Of a stretch of DNA of 64,000 nt, positions 30,299-39,963 are shown piece by piece. This stretch comes from Neovahlkampfia damariscottae (Eukaryota > Heterolobosea > Selenaionea > Neovahlkampfiida > Neovahlkampfiidae). The first letter of the stretch is position 1. Each line of letters opens with the position of its first letter. The stretch lies in assembly GCA_016618085.1 (NCBI GenBank), contig JABLTG010000028.1:78344-142343 (forward strand). The letters are read 5' to 3'. The position numbers and the translations under genes were made by a program. Below the pieces are notes generated by a model. It did no database searches and was not told where the DNA came from. It saw only the letters and a program-made list of their open reading frames with translations.

Positions 30299-31337
30299 AT
30301 GTCAGATACACAACATTTCACTTCAGAACTTTATGGATTTGATTTACAATTTCCTTCTGATTTTATTCTAACACCAAATCAACAAGGAATGAATTTACAA
30401 ATTCAGTGCCTTGTGCCAAATTCAAATCCTCAAAATGGCGAACCTTTAGGTTTAGTTATTTGCGAAGTTGTTGATCCAACACTTAATTTAGATTACCAAG
30501 GGTATGTAGATTTGAGTAAAACCCTTCTTTGTATTTTTTAAAAAATTAGGCATCAAAAATTTACAAAACATGCATGAATTCGCATCACATTTGACATCAC
30601 AAAATATTACAAATACATCAAAAAAGAATTCCAATGGTCACAATTATGAAGAAATTTATTATGAATTGGTTTCAAAAAACGTTCCAGATGTCATAACAAA
30701 ACTCAAAACTTGTGTTTTCTTTGAAAATGGAAATGGAATATGTCTTCAAACATCCTCAGAGGCTTCAAAATTTCAATCTGATTTACTTGATAGTTCTGTT
30801 GATACTGCTCATTTTTTTCCACCAGAAAAGATTGATGATGATGATCGATTTGCAAATTATATTAATGATATGAATGGAATTGAATTTACTTATCCAAAAG
30901 GCTGGAAGATACAAGATGGACTTGCTCAAGGAATGTCCCAAGTGACATTTCATAAACCTGGAAGTCAAACATTTGGACTTGTTATTGTAGAACCTATTAA
31001 TCCAAGTTTAAAGTTTGATTTTCAAAAATATGTTGGTGTTAGTTTGGCCAATGTTAAGAATATGAAAACAATGACACAAGGAAAATGTGATATTCATAAT
31101 TTACAAAACAATAGTTCTTCAACATCATCAGGTTATAATTATGAAGAAATATCTTATGAATTAGTTGATCCAAATGATTCAACAAAGATATTGTCTTTAA
31201 TGAAACAACAAATATTTTTTGAAAATGATTTTGGTTATGTTGTTCAAACAACTGGACCAGCAAATACTTTTGATTCTGGTTTCATGGATACTATTTCAGA
31301 TCAAATTCAATTCAAAACACCAAAGAATTTCCAATAA
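30299..31337 (+). CDS. Tandem PsbP/Mog1-like domain protein
   Basis: The ATG at 30299 follows CCAATCA. One intron (30516-30549) is placed so that LDYQGYVDL continues into KNLQNMHEF, mirroring the second half. Two repeats of about 140 residues each show LQFPSDF or FTYPKGW, then GLVICEVVDP or GLVIVEPINP, then YEEIYYEL or YEEISYEL, then a strand with GNGICLQT or FGYVVQT. This is the pattern of the PsbP/Mog1/DUF1795 fold. No signal peptide or organelle signal is evident. Function unknown. Confidence 0.55.
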
Positions 31338-31700
31338 ATTATTTTTTTGATATTTTGGATTCATCAGCTGGTTTCTTTCAAATGAATGATTTCTGTTTTT
31401 TTCAAATAGACAATGCATGTGATAAAAAGGCACAAAGTAATGTTTTTTTTGTGATTTTGGAAGATTTTAGATTTCGACTATGTTCATGTTCTTTTCATTT
31501 TTTTCCGACGGTAGAATAAAATCATTGGTTGTTTTTTTTGGGAATTTCTAAATTGAGAAATTTTTGTTATTGAATCCGAAGTTGAATTCTGTTTCTAAAT
31601 ACGAAATAAAACATAATAATTCTCCACCATATGCAATAAACAATTTTTCTTATAAAAATCTTAAGTTTATCATCCAATCAAAAATTTATCCACTTCCAAA
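31338..31700. other. Intergenic, no gene recognised
   Basis: AT-rich spacer between the PsbP-like gene and the Myb gene. It contains CCAATCA at 31674-31680 for the downstream gene. No ORF or structured RNA was recognised. Confidence 0.45.
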
Positions 31701-32227
31701 ATGCTTCAACAACAAAACAAAAAGTTCATGTGCTTAGAACCTGAAATCACGTTACAACCACCAGTTTTTCCAGCCTTCAACATGTTTCCAAAGATAAATG
31801 AGACCATGGAAACAACTACCTGCCCTAAACTCGAGAATATGATGTATCAACAACAAAGAAAAGAAGAAGATCTGACAAACAGCTATTTCCAACAATACTC
31901 AGCTATGAAACCAATAGAAAAGAGACCTATGGTTTACAGAAAACCTTTGGAAATTCCAAACTTCATCAAACCTCTTTCAAAACCTGAAAGAAAAATGAAA
32001 CCACAAAGTAAGTTGTTTTTTTTGAATCTGACCAACTCCTAAGCTGGCCACTGGACTAGTGAAGAACATAAAGCATTTTTACTTGGATACCAAGAGTGTG
32101 GTAGACAGTGGACCAAAATTGCCAAAGACTATGTGAAAACTAGGTATGAGCTATTTTATTTTAACAAAACTCTTTTAGGACAGCAATTCAAGTTACAAGT
32201 CACGCACAACAATATATTCGAGAATAG
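31701..32227 (+). CDS. SHAQKYF-class Myb-like transcription factor
   Basis: Three exons (introns 32008-32043 and 32144-32178). About 100 disordered N-terminal residues lead to a single Myb/SANT repeat: GHWTSEEHKAFLLGYQECGR, then WTKIAKDYVKTR and, across the second splice, TAIQVTSHAQQYIRE. The SHAQ(K/Q)Y signature defines the 1R Myb class of plants, amoebae and other protists, which bind GATAA-type sites. The protein ends directly after the domain. CCAATCA lies 20 nt before the ATG. Confidence 0.8.
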
Positions 32228-32571
32228 AGTATAGAATAAATTTATATTGTAGAACAAAACTTCTTGTTTTTTTTCTGTTCAATTTGTTTTCTGGAAATTT
32301 ATGTTGCTAATTTCGGATAAGTTAACCAATTTTGGCAATTCAAGTCAGAATTTCCAAAAAAGTCAATTTACTAATTGGAATTTACTTTTATTTTTTTTCC
32401 TCATTTCTATTTCATTCAATCCTTCTATTATTTCTGGTGGATCAAATTTTGTTGAAAAAAAAATAAACAAAACCTGCAATAGATTCATTCACTCGGATTT
32501 GTGATAAAAATTTCAACTAAATTGCATCATGCTAACAAACTATTTAAAAAATCTCTCTTTATTTTTTTGAA
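32228..32571. other. Intergenic, 3' ends of two convergent genes
   Basis: AT-rich; contains TTAACCAATTTTGGC and short self-complementary stretches but no convincing ORF or RNA. It probably holds the terminators of the Myb and DNA2 genes. Confidence 0.4.
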
Positions 32572-35500
32572 TCAAAAAAAGTCATCTTCTGAATTGAATT
32601 GATTGTAAATATAATAGTTCATGATAGATTGAACTTTTGGAGAAAAATCAGATAATTGAGAGTTCACTTCAACATCTTCATTTGGTGCGAATTTTGGATC
32701 ATCTTTCATTGAATCTTCATCAAGTTGAAAAACACATTTTCTTTTTTTCAGTAACTTTGTAAATTCACTCAAACCCTTTTCATATGTTTTTAAAGAACCA
32801 ACAAAGATCAATTTTTTTTTTGCTCTTGTAATTGCCACATTAATTCTTCTTACATCTTTCATAAGTTCACCAATTGAATCATCTTCATCATTTGATTTGA
32901 CAAGAGAAACTATAATCACATCTCTATCAATTCCTTGAAATTTATCAATTGTATTGATCAAAATATTTGAATTTTGAATTTCATCTTTCAAGTTTTTACA
33001 TTGCGAATTAAAAGGTGAAATAATACCAATTTGTTTTTCATTTATTGATGCTTCTAAAAGAGAAGAAATCAAAATTTTGATTATTTCAATCTCTCTCAAG
33101 TTAACAATCCCATTAAACATTTTGACTTCTTTAGAGTCTTTTAAACTATCAATGGAATAAAATAAAACACCATAATCATTTGAAATTTGATTCAACCATT
33201 CAGGTTCAAATTTACCATTCAACTTTAATTTCTTTTGTTTTATTTCATTTGAATAACATTTTAATTTGTTTTTATAAACCAAATTATTACTTAAATATAA
33301 AATATCTTCATTCATACGATATTGAAAAAGTAAAGGTTGAACAGCTTGTTTGAATTTTCTTCCAAGAAATTGAAATAAACTTGTATTCATACCTAATTCT
33401 TTTGCTTCTTTATTCTTCACAACAGGTGGAAGTTGTTTATGATCCCCAACTAAAATAAAAACTTCTGCCAATGAAATGGTTCCTAAAATTGCTGGAATTG
33501 AAATTTGACCTGCTTCGTCAATAATACAATAATCAAATTTCAATTTTGAAAGAATACTTAATTTAGGAGCACTATAACATGTACAAGTAAATATTTTTGA
33601 TTTTGAAATAAACTCTTCATAATCTTTTGACGATTTAAAATTTGAAAAATTATTATCTTTTAATTTAACAAAAGGTAAATTCATTCTTTCTAAAAATGAT
33701 AAAATATTATCAATTGCTGGATTTGTATGACTTGAAATCAAAATTCTCTTTCCTGAATCAAATAAATGTTTGATCAAATTTGCTATGGTATAACTTTTTC
33801 CAGTTCCAGGAAATCCTAAAATAATGGAATAGTCTTTAGCAGATAAAGATAATTTGATAGCTTCTATTTGCTCTTTGTTTAAATTTTTATCAAAATCATC
33901 ATCTTTGAAATCAATAGATTTAAATTTTGGTTCATTTAGATCAACAATTAATTTTCGTCTTTTTTCGTCTCCTATATCTTTCAAGAATAAATTGATAATA
34001 TTGAATTTTGAATTTTGAAATAAATCACGTTTATCAATTCTCCAAAATAAATCATCATCTAATTTTTTATAAGGTACTTTTAAAGGATGATCTAAAATCA
34101 ATTCAATTAAATTTTCAAAAATGTTCAAAATAGTTCCAGAAGCAATTCCAAAATCAAAATTCTCAGAACTAACAACAATAAAATCACCATTTTGAAATAT
34201 TGATTTTTTTAAATTCATTTTCTTTTCAAATGTATAAATATAACTTGAATTTGATACTTCAAATGATTTAATTTTCATTTCACTCAAACAATCGCCAAAA
34301 TCTGTTTCTTTTTCTTTTGAAGTTAATGTATGGAATTTTTCATTCATTTTATTGTTGGATTCCAAATGAATTGCTGATAACCATTTCTTTAAAAATTGTA
34401 AATCTTTTTGGGATAAGTGATTTGTCTCTTGTTCAAAAATATCTTTTGCTCCACTTGTTTCATTGGTCCCATTTTCAACTGACCTATGATGAATCATACA
34501 AACACTTTTTTGAAAACAATGTTTACAAACTGATAATTTATGAGACATTGAATTCAAACTTTGAACAAAATTCGTTTCCATTTCAAAAACAATTTTGTTT
34601 CTAATTTGAATCAATGAATTAATTTGCAAATCATTTCTTGAAATCCCAAAAAATTTTGAATTCTTAAAGTAATATAAAATACCTCTATCAATATTTTGAT
34701 TATATCTTTCACTCATTAACAGTATATAAAGTAGAACTTGTGCTTTATGGTCAAGTTTTTCATTTCCTGATTTATCTAAATTTCCAGTTTTCAATTCAAA
34801 TGGAATGATCATATTTGAATTTTTTTCAATTGAAATCAAAATTGAATGATCTATTTTTGCTTTTAATCCATATTGGAATGACCAAATTGATTCTTCTGAA
34901 TCTAATATTTTTTTAATTTCAATACTCTTTATTCCTTCTTCGTTTGTAAAATTGATTAAATTTGGTTGTTTAAAGAATTCAAGTGAATTGAATTGATGTT
35001 TAAAATCTTTTTTTATATTTTCAATTATTTCTTCATCTGTTTGATCACATTCGAAAATTGTTCTCAAATTCTTTTTTGAAATTTTTTCGAATTTTTCATC
35101 AAAATTTGTTTCTTTTTTTTCTTCTTTTTCTTCTAATGTTTGTTGAAATATTTCATGTATCATTGTTCCTTGAAGTCCATGTTTATTTGATTTATACATC
35201 ATTGAACTAAAAATACCTTTTCTGATACAATTATATGATTGACTGACCTGTGAGGTATTTAATAATATATCTGGATTAACAATAATCATATTATTTTTGT
35301 TATTTATCAAAATATCATTTTTTGGTTCAATCTTTGTTGTGTAGATGATATTGATAATATCACCTTCTTTTAATGGTGTATTTTTGAACCAGTCTTCTTC
35401 TAAATGAATTTTAATTTGTTTTTCTGTTGTCAAAATCTTTTTATTTGGAAATTCTTCGATTTTAGCAATTTTGTGTCTGTTGAGTTTGTCTTTCAATTTC

Positions 35501-35619
35501 TTTTGAGGATGTATGTCTACTTGAGTTTCATATTTCGTTTCTTGTTGAAATTTTAGTTTCTTTTTTCCTCTGATCTCAACTGAAAGTCTCCTTTTGGAGG
35601 TGGAGCTTTTCATGTTCAT
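32572..35619 (-). CDS. DNA2: DNA2-like helicase-nuclease
   Basis: Intronless, about 1015 residues. The start is set at the ATG at 35619 because the upstream part of the open frame overlaps the CCAATCA element (35654-35660). The N-terminal nuclease is of RecB/Cas4 type: a lone cysteine (SYNCIRKGIF), GTMIHEIFQ, KIDHSILI, FELKTG, and the cysteine trio CKHCFQKSVC completing a 4Fe-4S site. The SF1 helicase follows with Walker A GFPGTGKS (about residue 600), DEAG (about 700), GDHKQLPP, QYRMNEDI and NVAITRAKKKLIF. DNA2 trims Okazaki flaps and resects double-strand breaks. Confidence 0.9.
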   Translation of the reverse strand: MNMKSSTSKRRLSVEIRGKKKLKFQQETKYETQVDIHPQKKLKDKLNRHKIAKIEEFPNKKILTTEKQIKIHLEEDWFKNTPLKEGDIINIIYTTKIEPKNDILINNKNNMIIVNPDILLNTSQVSQSYNCIRKGIFSSMMYKSNKHGLQGTMIHEIFQQTLEEKEEKKETNFDEKFEKISKKNLRTIFECDQTDEEIIENIKKDFKHQFNSLEFFKQPNLINFTNEEGIKSIEIKKILDSEESIWSFQYGLKAKIDHSILISIEKNSNMIIPFELKTGNLDKSGNEKLDHKAQVLLYILLMSERYNQNIDRGILYYFKNSKFFGISRNDLQINSLIQIRNKIVFEMETNFVQSLNSMSHKLSVCKHCFQKSVCMIHHRSVENGTNETSGAKDIFEQETNHLSQKDLQFLKKWLSAIHLESNNKMNEKFHTLTSKEKETDFGDCLSEMKIKSFEVSNSSYIYTFEKKMNLKKSIFQNGDFIVVSSENFDFGIASGTILNIFENLIELILDHPLKVPYKKLDDDLFWRIDKRDLFQNSKFNIINLFLKDIGDEKRRKLIVDLNEPKFKSIDFKDDDFDKNLNKEQIEAIKLSLSAKDYSIILGFPGTGKSYTIANLIKHLFDSGKRILISSHTNPAIDNILSFLERMNLPFVKLKDNNFSNFKSSKDYEEFISKSKIFTCTCYSAPKLSILSKLKFDYCIIDEAGQISIPAILGTISLAEVFILVGDHKQLPPVVKNKEAKELGMNTSLFQFLGRKFKQAVQPLLFQYRMNEDILYLSNNLVYKNKLKCYSNEIKQKKLKLNGKFEPEWLNQISNDYGVLFYSIDSLKDSKEVKMFNGIVNLREIEIIKILISSLLEASINEKQIGIISPFNSQCKNLKDEIQNSNILINTIDKFQGIDRDVIIVSLVKSNDEDDSIGELMKDVRRINVAITRAKKKLIFVGSLKTYEKGLSEFTKLLKKRKCVFQLDEDSMKDDPKFAPNEDVEVNSQLSDFSPKVQSIMNYYIYNQFNSEDDFF

Positions 35620-35653
35620 CAACAAACACGAACAAATTGAGTGGTAAAATTTG

Positions 35654-35660
35654 ACCAATC
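35654..35660. promoter_or_regulatory. CCAATCA element deciding the DNA2 start
   Basis: It overlaps the first codons of the longest open frame, so translation is inferred to begin at the later ATG (35619). Confidence 0.45.
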
Positions 35661-35778
35661 AATAAAGACTATTGTTGCAGAAAATGAAAGACCTCATTTT
35701 ATTGTGTTTAATAAAGTATTATATTTTATTTGTAAATGACTTTAAGTCGTTATAATTTTTATCCAATCATCATTAACA

Positions 35779-36643
35779 ATGTTTAAATTGTCAAAGAAAC
35801 TGTTCAACGCTGGTACTTTCAATAAATACCATCAAAAAACGAATTTCTTTCTCATTAGAAAAGCTTTAGAAAGATATGAACGTTTTTCAATTCCAAAAGT
35901 AGAATTCTTTGATGTTTGTCAACAACACGGAGTTTCAGAAGAAGAAGCAACGAAACTCAGTGATTTATTCAATGCTTCAGGTATTTTTATTCAAGAAAAA
36001 GATAATATCATTATAAAACCTCATATTATTTATAAAAAACTCGTTCAAACAATAGAAGCTGAAAACCCTCAAATCGTTGAATTGAAAAATGAAATTAAAG
36101 AAATTGAAGAAAAACTTGAAGTTTTAGATGTTACTAAAGAAGTATTAGATACAAAAGCAAGAAGAACAGTAACTGGTATTGCATGGACAGGAACTCTCTA
36201 TCTCACAACTGTAAAACCCCACTTTTATTTTTTTTTAATTTTTAAAAGCAAATGGGTGTTCTCATGCATATGACTTGGACTGATGTAAGAATTCAGATAA
36301 TATATTAATAATAATTATAGTATGGTTGGGATGTAGTTGGTATCTTTAATTTATTTTTAAACAAACTTTAGAACCTATTAGTTTTTTTGGTTCAGTTTTT
36401 TTTTTTTAAAACTTTTTTTCAGTTGGTTTCAGTGTTGTATACATTGGTGTTATTTATTCATGTTTAGTTGGAAGTGATTATGAATATGTTGATGCTTATC
36501 AAAGATTTTTAAAAAAACGTCAATTAGCGACTTATAAAAAAAATGATTTTGATTTTGAAACATATTCTCAATTACAAAAGAGATTGTGTGAAATAAAACA
36601 AGAAAAAGAAGATATTGAAAAACATTACTGGGGTGAGAATTAA
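35779..36643 (+). CDS. MCU: Mitochondrial calcium uniporter (MCU)
   Basis: Exons include 35779-36210, 36249-36284 and 36321-36339, then short exons to 36643. A basic N-terminal segment precedes a helical region and a coiled coil (LKNEIKEIEEKLEVL). Two membrane helices flank the selectivity filter: GIAWTGTLYLTTQMGVLMHM, then, across splices, WDVVEP, the family WDxxEP motif. The second helix is GFSVVYIGVIYSCL, followed by a matrix helix YVDAYQRFLKKRQ. MCU is the inner-membrane calcium channel, so the organism keeps a mitochondrion or related organelle with calcium uptake. The last intron's donor (GTTCAG) is atypical. Confidence 0.8.
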
Positions 36644-36654
36644 AATATTTATTT

Positions 36655-37065
36655 TTAAAATCCTTCTCTTCCTGTTTTTTTTGTTTCATATTTTAATTTT
36701 GATTTTTTGAGTAATGTCATAATATGATCTTCATTTTTATTTCCATCACCATAAGTTTGGTGGTTTGCAAATGCTTTTCTCCAACTAACACAACAAGCCC
36801 AAGGTGCACAACAACAAACAGAAGTAGATTGTGAACGGACTTCAAATTTACATTGTTTTTCATCTTCTTCTAATATTTTAAAAGTAACTACGTCAAGCCA
36901 TTTACAAGCTGGAGTTAAGAAATTTGCCTGGACTTCTCCTGTTTTATTATCTGTTTCTAAATCGAAATGTGGTGTTGCTATAATTGTATTTTCGATTGTT
37001 TTGATGACATCATCTTTTGTATTCTCTGGAAAAGTGACTTCAAACGTTATAGAAGGATGAACCAT
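36655..37065 (-). CDS. Conserved-looking hypothetical, cysteine-rich
   Basis: An intronless 136-residue frame starting MVHPSITFEVTFPENTKDDV. It reads as a small alpha/beta protein with strands (FEVRSQSTS) and a striking CCCAPWACC cluster followed by a helix and basic tail. I do not recognise the family. Its start shares a CCAAT element with the divergent DUF4116 gene. The cluster could bind a metal or be palmitoylated. Confidence 0.5.
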   Translation of the reverse strand: MVHPSITFEVTFPENTKDDVIKTIENTIIATPHFDLETDNKTGEVQANFLTPACKWLDVVTFKILEEDEKQCKFEVRSQSTSVCCCAPWACCVSWRKAFANHQTYGDGNKNEDHIMTLLKKSKLKYETKKTGREGF

Positions 37066-37102
37066 TTCGGAGCGCTTGTCGGAAAATAAAACGGAATTTA
37101 AT

Positions 37103-37109
37103 TTGATTG
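37103..37109. promoter_or_regulatory. CCAATCA-type element, bidirectional
   Basis: TGATTGG sits 1 nt before the first ATG of the DUF4116 gene (37111) and 38 nt from the divergent gene's start. Its closeness suggests the DUF4116 protein may start at the later ATG (37144). Confidence 0.45.
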
Positions 37110-37110
37110 G

Positions 37111-39234
37111 ATGTACAAGAATAGGTCAAAGAAAAGGTCTTTTATGGAAAAATTAAGGTCCAATTTCTTAAAAAAATTCAAAACATCTGTAAAAGCTCCA
37201 AGTTTTGAAGATATACCTTCAGAGTTGTATGATGATAGAGAAACGATGACATTTATTGCTTCAACATCAGAAAATTTACTTTGTTCTAGAAATCTTGAAA
37301 AATGGTTGAACGATTCGGACATAATTAAAGTGGCCTTGAAAAGAAGTTCATTTATTTATCCATTTATTCATCCAAACTTACAAAAAGATAAATCAATAGG
37401 CTTGATTTATGCTCAACATGGTTTTTTTATTTATAATGAACTTCCAAAAGAACTTCAAAGAGATAAAGACGTAATCTACGCATTAGCATCTTCAGAACAT
37501 ATTTGTATTGGACATTCTTTTCCTTCAAAATTTTATATACCAGAAGAACTTCAGGAAGATTTAGAATTCGCATTGAAAGTTGTTGAAAAACTGCCAGATT
37601 TATACAAATATTTTTCAAAAAAACTACAAGGAAATGAAAAATTAACTTATTTAGCGATTTCAAAAGACGGAGAATTATTTCAATATTCATCAGATGATTT
37701 ACGAGGAAATTATGAATTTGTTCTGGAGGCTTTATTTGCATCTCCAGTATGTTTTGAATTTATATCAAAGAAACTTCAAAATAATATTGATATATTGTTA
37801 AATGTAGTTGGTCATTGCCCTAAATATTTGAACTACTCTGTCAATTCATCAATTTTTAAAAAAGAAAATATATTCAAATTATTGAAAAGAAATGCGTATT
37901 GTTATAAATATTTACCAGAAATATATCAAAATGACATAGATATCGCTTTATTTGCTTTGGAATCAAATCATGAAATTTATCCAATTTTGAATTCTCAACT
38001 TAGAGGAAACAAAGAAATAACAATAAAAGCAATTGAAAAAAATCCGTTGAACATTTTCAAAACCACAAAAGAAATGAAAAATGAAGAAGATGTTGTCTTT
38101 GTTGCTGTGAAAAATAGTCTGACAACGTTTCAATTTGCTTCAGATGAATTGAAAAATTCAAAGAAATTTGTTACGAAATTATTGAACGAAACTAAATTTG
38201 CAGATGCAAATATGATAAGTAAAGATCTAAGAAATGATTTAGAGTTGATGCTATTATTTTGTAAAAAAAATGGAAATAATCTTGAATTCGCTTCAAACAA
38301 TCTGAAAAACAATTCTGAACTTGTTTTAGAAGCAATAAGAACAACTCCAATTTCATTTGAATTTGCATCTTTAGAAATGAAGAAAAATAAACAAATAGTT
38401 GAATATGCATTGAAGAGTGATGGATTCAATATTATTTATTTGAATGAACAAACTTTAACTGACAAAGATATAAACAAAATTGCATTAGAATCAAATCCAA
38501 AATGTTATCCATTTTGTTTAGAAAAGTGGAGATTTGACAGAGAACTAAGTGAGCCATACATTATCAAATATCCACTCAATATTGAATTTTCTTCAAAAGA
38601 AATGCAAAATGACGAAGAATTGTTGAAAATTTTACTGAAGAACAATGGAATATGTTTAAATTTTGCTTCAGAAAAGATCAAACAATCTTTGGAATTAGTC
38701 ACCATAGCAGTTGAAAATATTGGAATTTCTTTGGCATTTGCTTCAGAACATCTTCAAAAAAATGAAAAATTAATATTTTTAGCTTTGAGAACATCACCGG
38801 AAATTGTTCAATATTTGCCATCTGTTTATTTAGATAACTTTGAAGTCATTTTACAATCAGTAAAGAAGAATGGATTGATGTTAAAGTATGCATCAAAAAG
38901 ATTGAAGAATGATAAGAATATAGTTTTACAAGCAGTCATTAACAATGGAACTTCACTTCAATATGCATCATCTCAATTAAAAGATAATAAAGAAATCGTA
39001 TTGACAGCTTTGAAGGATCATTTGAATGCTTTACAGATGGCATCTAAAAGATTAAGATATGACAGAGATATTGTTATTCAAACTGTAAAACATGGAATGA
39101 AATTAAATTATGATCAATGGAATGATTTGAAAAAAGACAAAGAAATCAGTTGGTTACTTTCAAAACGCTTCTTGTTGATTAGAGAAATTCCTTTTCAAAA
39201 TATTGGATTTCGATTTGACAGATTCAATGAATAG
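37111..39234 (+). CDS. DUF4116 repeat protein
   Basis: Intronless, about 700 residues made of roughly 13 or more repeats of about 45 residues. Each has the DUF4116 pattern: two helices with (L/F)xxAS(x)xL(K/Q)xNxEivlxAl (for example YASKRLKNDKNIVLQAVINN). Such repeats are common in amoebae, algae and giant viruses. Function is unknown and probably protein binding. A frameshifted fragment of a relative lies at 16404-16783. The true start may be the ATG at 37144. Confidence 0.8.
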   Translation: MYKNRSKKRSFMEKLRSNFLKKFKTSVKAPSFEDIPSELYDDRETMTFIASTSENLLCSRNLEKWLNDSDIIKVALKRSSFIYPFIHPNLQKDKSIGLIYAQHGFFIYNELPKELQRDKDVIYALASSEHICIGHSFPSKFYIPEELQEDLEFALKVVEKLPDLYKYFSKKLQGNEKLTYLAISKDGELFQYSSDDLRGNYEFVLEALFASPVCFEFISKKLQNNIDILLNVVGHCPKYLNYSVNSSIFKKENIFKLLKRNAYCYKYLPEIYQNDIDIALFALESNHEIYPILNSQLRGNKEITIKAIEKNPLNIFKTTKEMKNEEDVVFVAVKNSLTTFQFASDELKNSKKFVTKLLNETKFADANMISKDLRNDLELMLLFCKKNGNNLEFASNNLKNNSELVLEAIRTTPISFEFASLEMKKNKQIVEYALKSDGFNIIYLNEQTLTDKDINKIALESNPKCYPFCLEKWRFDRELSEPYIIKYPLNIEFSSKEMQNDEELLKILLKNNGICLNFASEKIKQSLELVTIAVENIGISLAFASEHLQKNEKLIFLALRTSPEIVQYLPSVYLDNFEVILQSVKKNGLMLKYASKRLKNDKNIVLQAVINNGTSLQYASSQLKDNKEIVLTALKDHLNALQMASKRLRYDRDIVIQTVKHGMKLNYDQWNDLKKDKEISWLLSKRFLLIREIPFQNIGFRFDRFNE

Positions 39235-39412
39235 AACTGGAACATTCTCTGAACAGCTCTAGAAGCAAGAATTAGAGAAAATTTGTACAGAAAAAACCAA
39301 CTCAATCGGGTAAACTTTACCACCAATGAAATGAGCCAACGTTTTTTATTTGCGCGCGTAAATTTATTTGTCGGTTTGTCCAATCATTGATCTAACACAA
39401 ACACCAACAACA

Positions 39413-39814
39413 ATGCAAAACAACAGAGCAATATTGATACCAAAGTCCAGTGGTCAAAAAATACCAAAGTCATCATCATTACCACGTTCACCACAGTTTC
39501 AAATGATAAAAAGAATAAATGAAAAAGATGCTTGTATCATTGAGGTTCCTTTTGAAATGTCATGTGTAGGAAATATAGAAGGAAAGCTTGATGGTCAACA
39601 AGGAACTGTACTACGAGTTTTTGAAGAAGATGCAACAGTTTTATTGTCAGAAGAGAAAGAAATTGTAACTGTACCTTTGTTTTGTATCAAAAAAAGAAAT
39701 TTTATCATTAAAAAACGTGAAGAAGTGGAAAACAATTCACCATCAAAGTCTACCTCAAAAAAATTAAAACAAATCAAAAATATGAATAGCAAAGCTCATT
39801 GTTTTTCAATTTAA
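39413..39814 (+). CDS. Hypothetical with small beta-barrel-like core
   Basis: The start at 39413 (MQNNRAILIPKSSGQKIPKS) is 26 nt after CCAATCA (39380-39386). A disordered basic N-terminus is followed by a core of about 45 residues (GQQGTVLRVFEEDATVLLSE, then VTVPLFCIKKR) that looks like a KOW- or Tudor/SH3-like barrel. A lysine-rich tail ends CFSI. The C-terminal Cys-Phe-Ser-Ile could be a CaaX box. No firm family. Confidence 0.45.
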   Translation: MQNNRAILIPKSSGQKIPKSSSLPRSPQFQMIKRINEKDACIIEVPFEMSCVGNIEGKLDGQQGTVLRVFEEDATVLLSEEKEIVTVPLFCIKKRNFIIKKREEVENNSPSKSTSKKLKQIKNMNSKAHCFSI

Positions 39815-39963
39815 TTCTGGAAAAGTTCATCACCAATTTTGTACTATAACGCCATTCATTCCATAAAATTTTTGTCAATAAACTTTTTTCAATTGTTTAC
39901 TCATGGGTTTCTCGTTTTTTTTTGAGAATCAAACAAAAAGAATGAAAATATGAATTTTTTATT

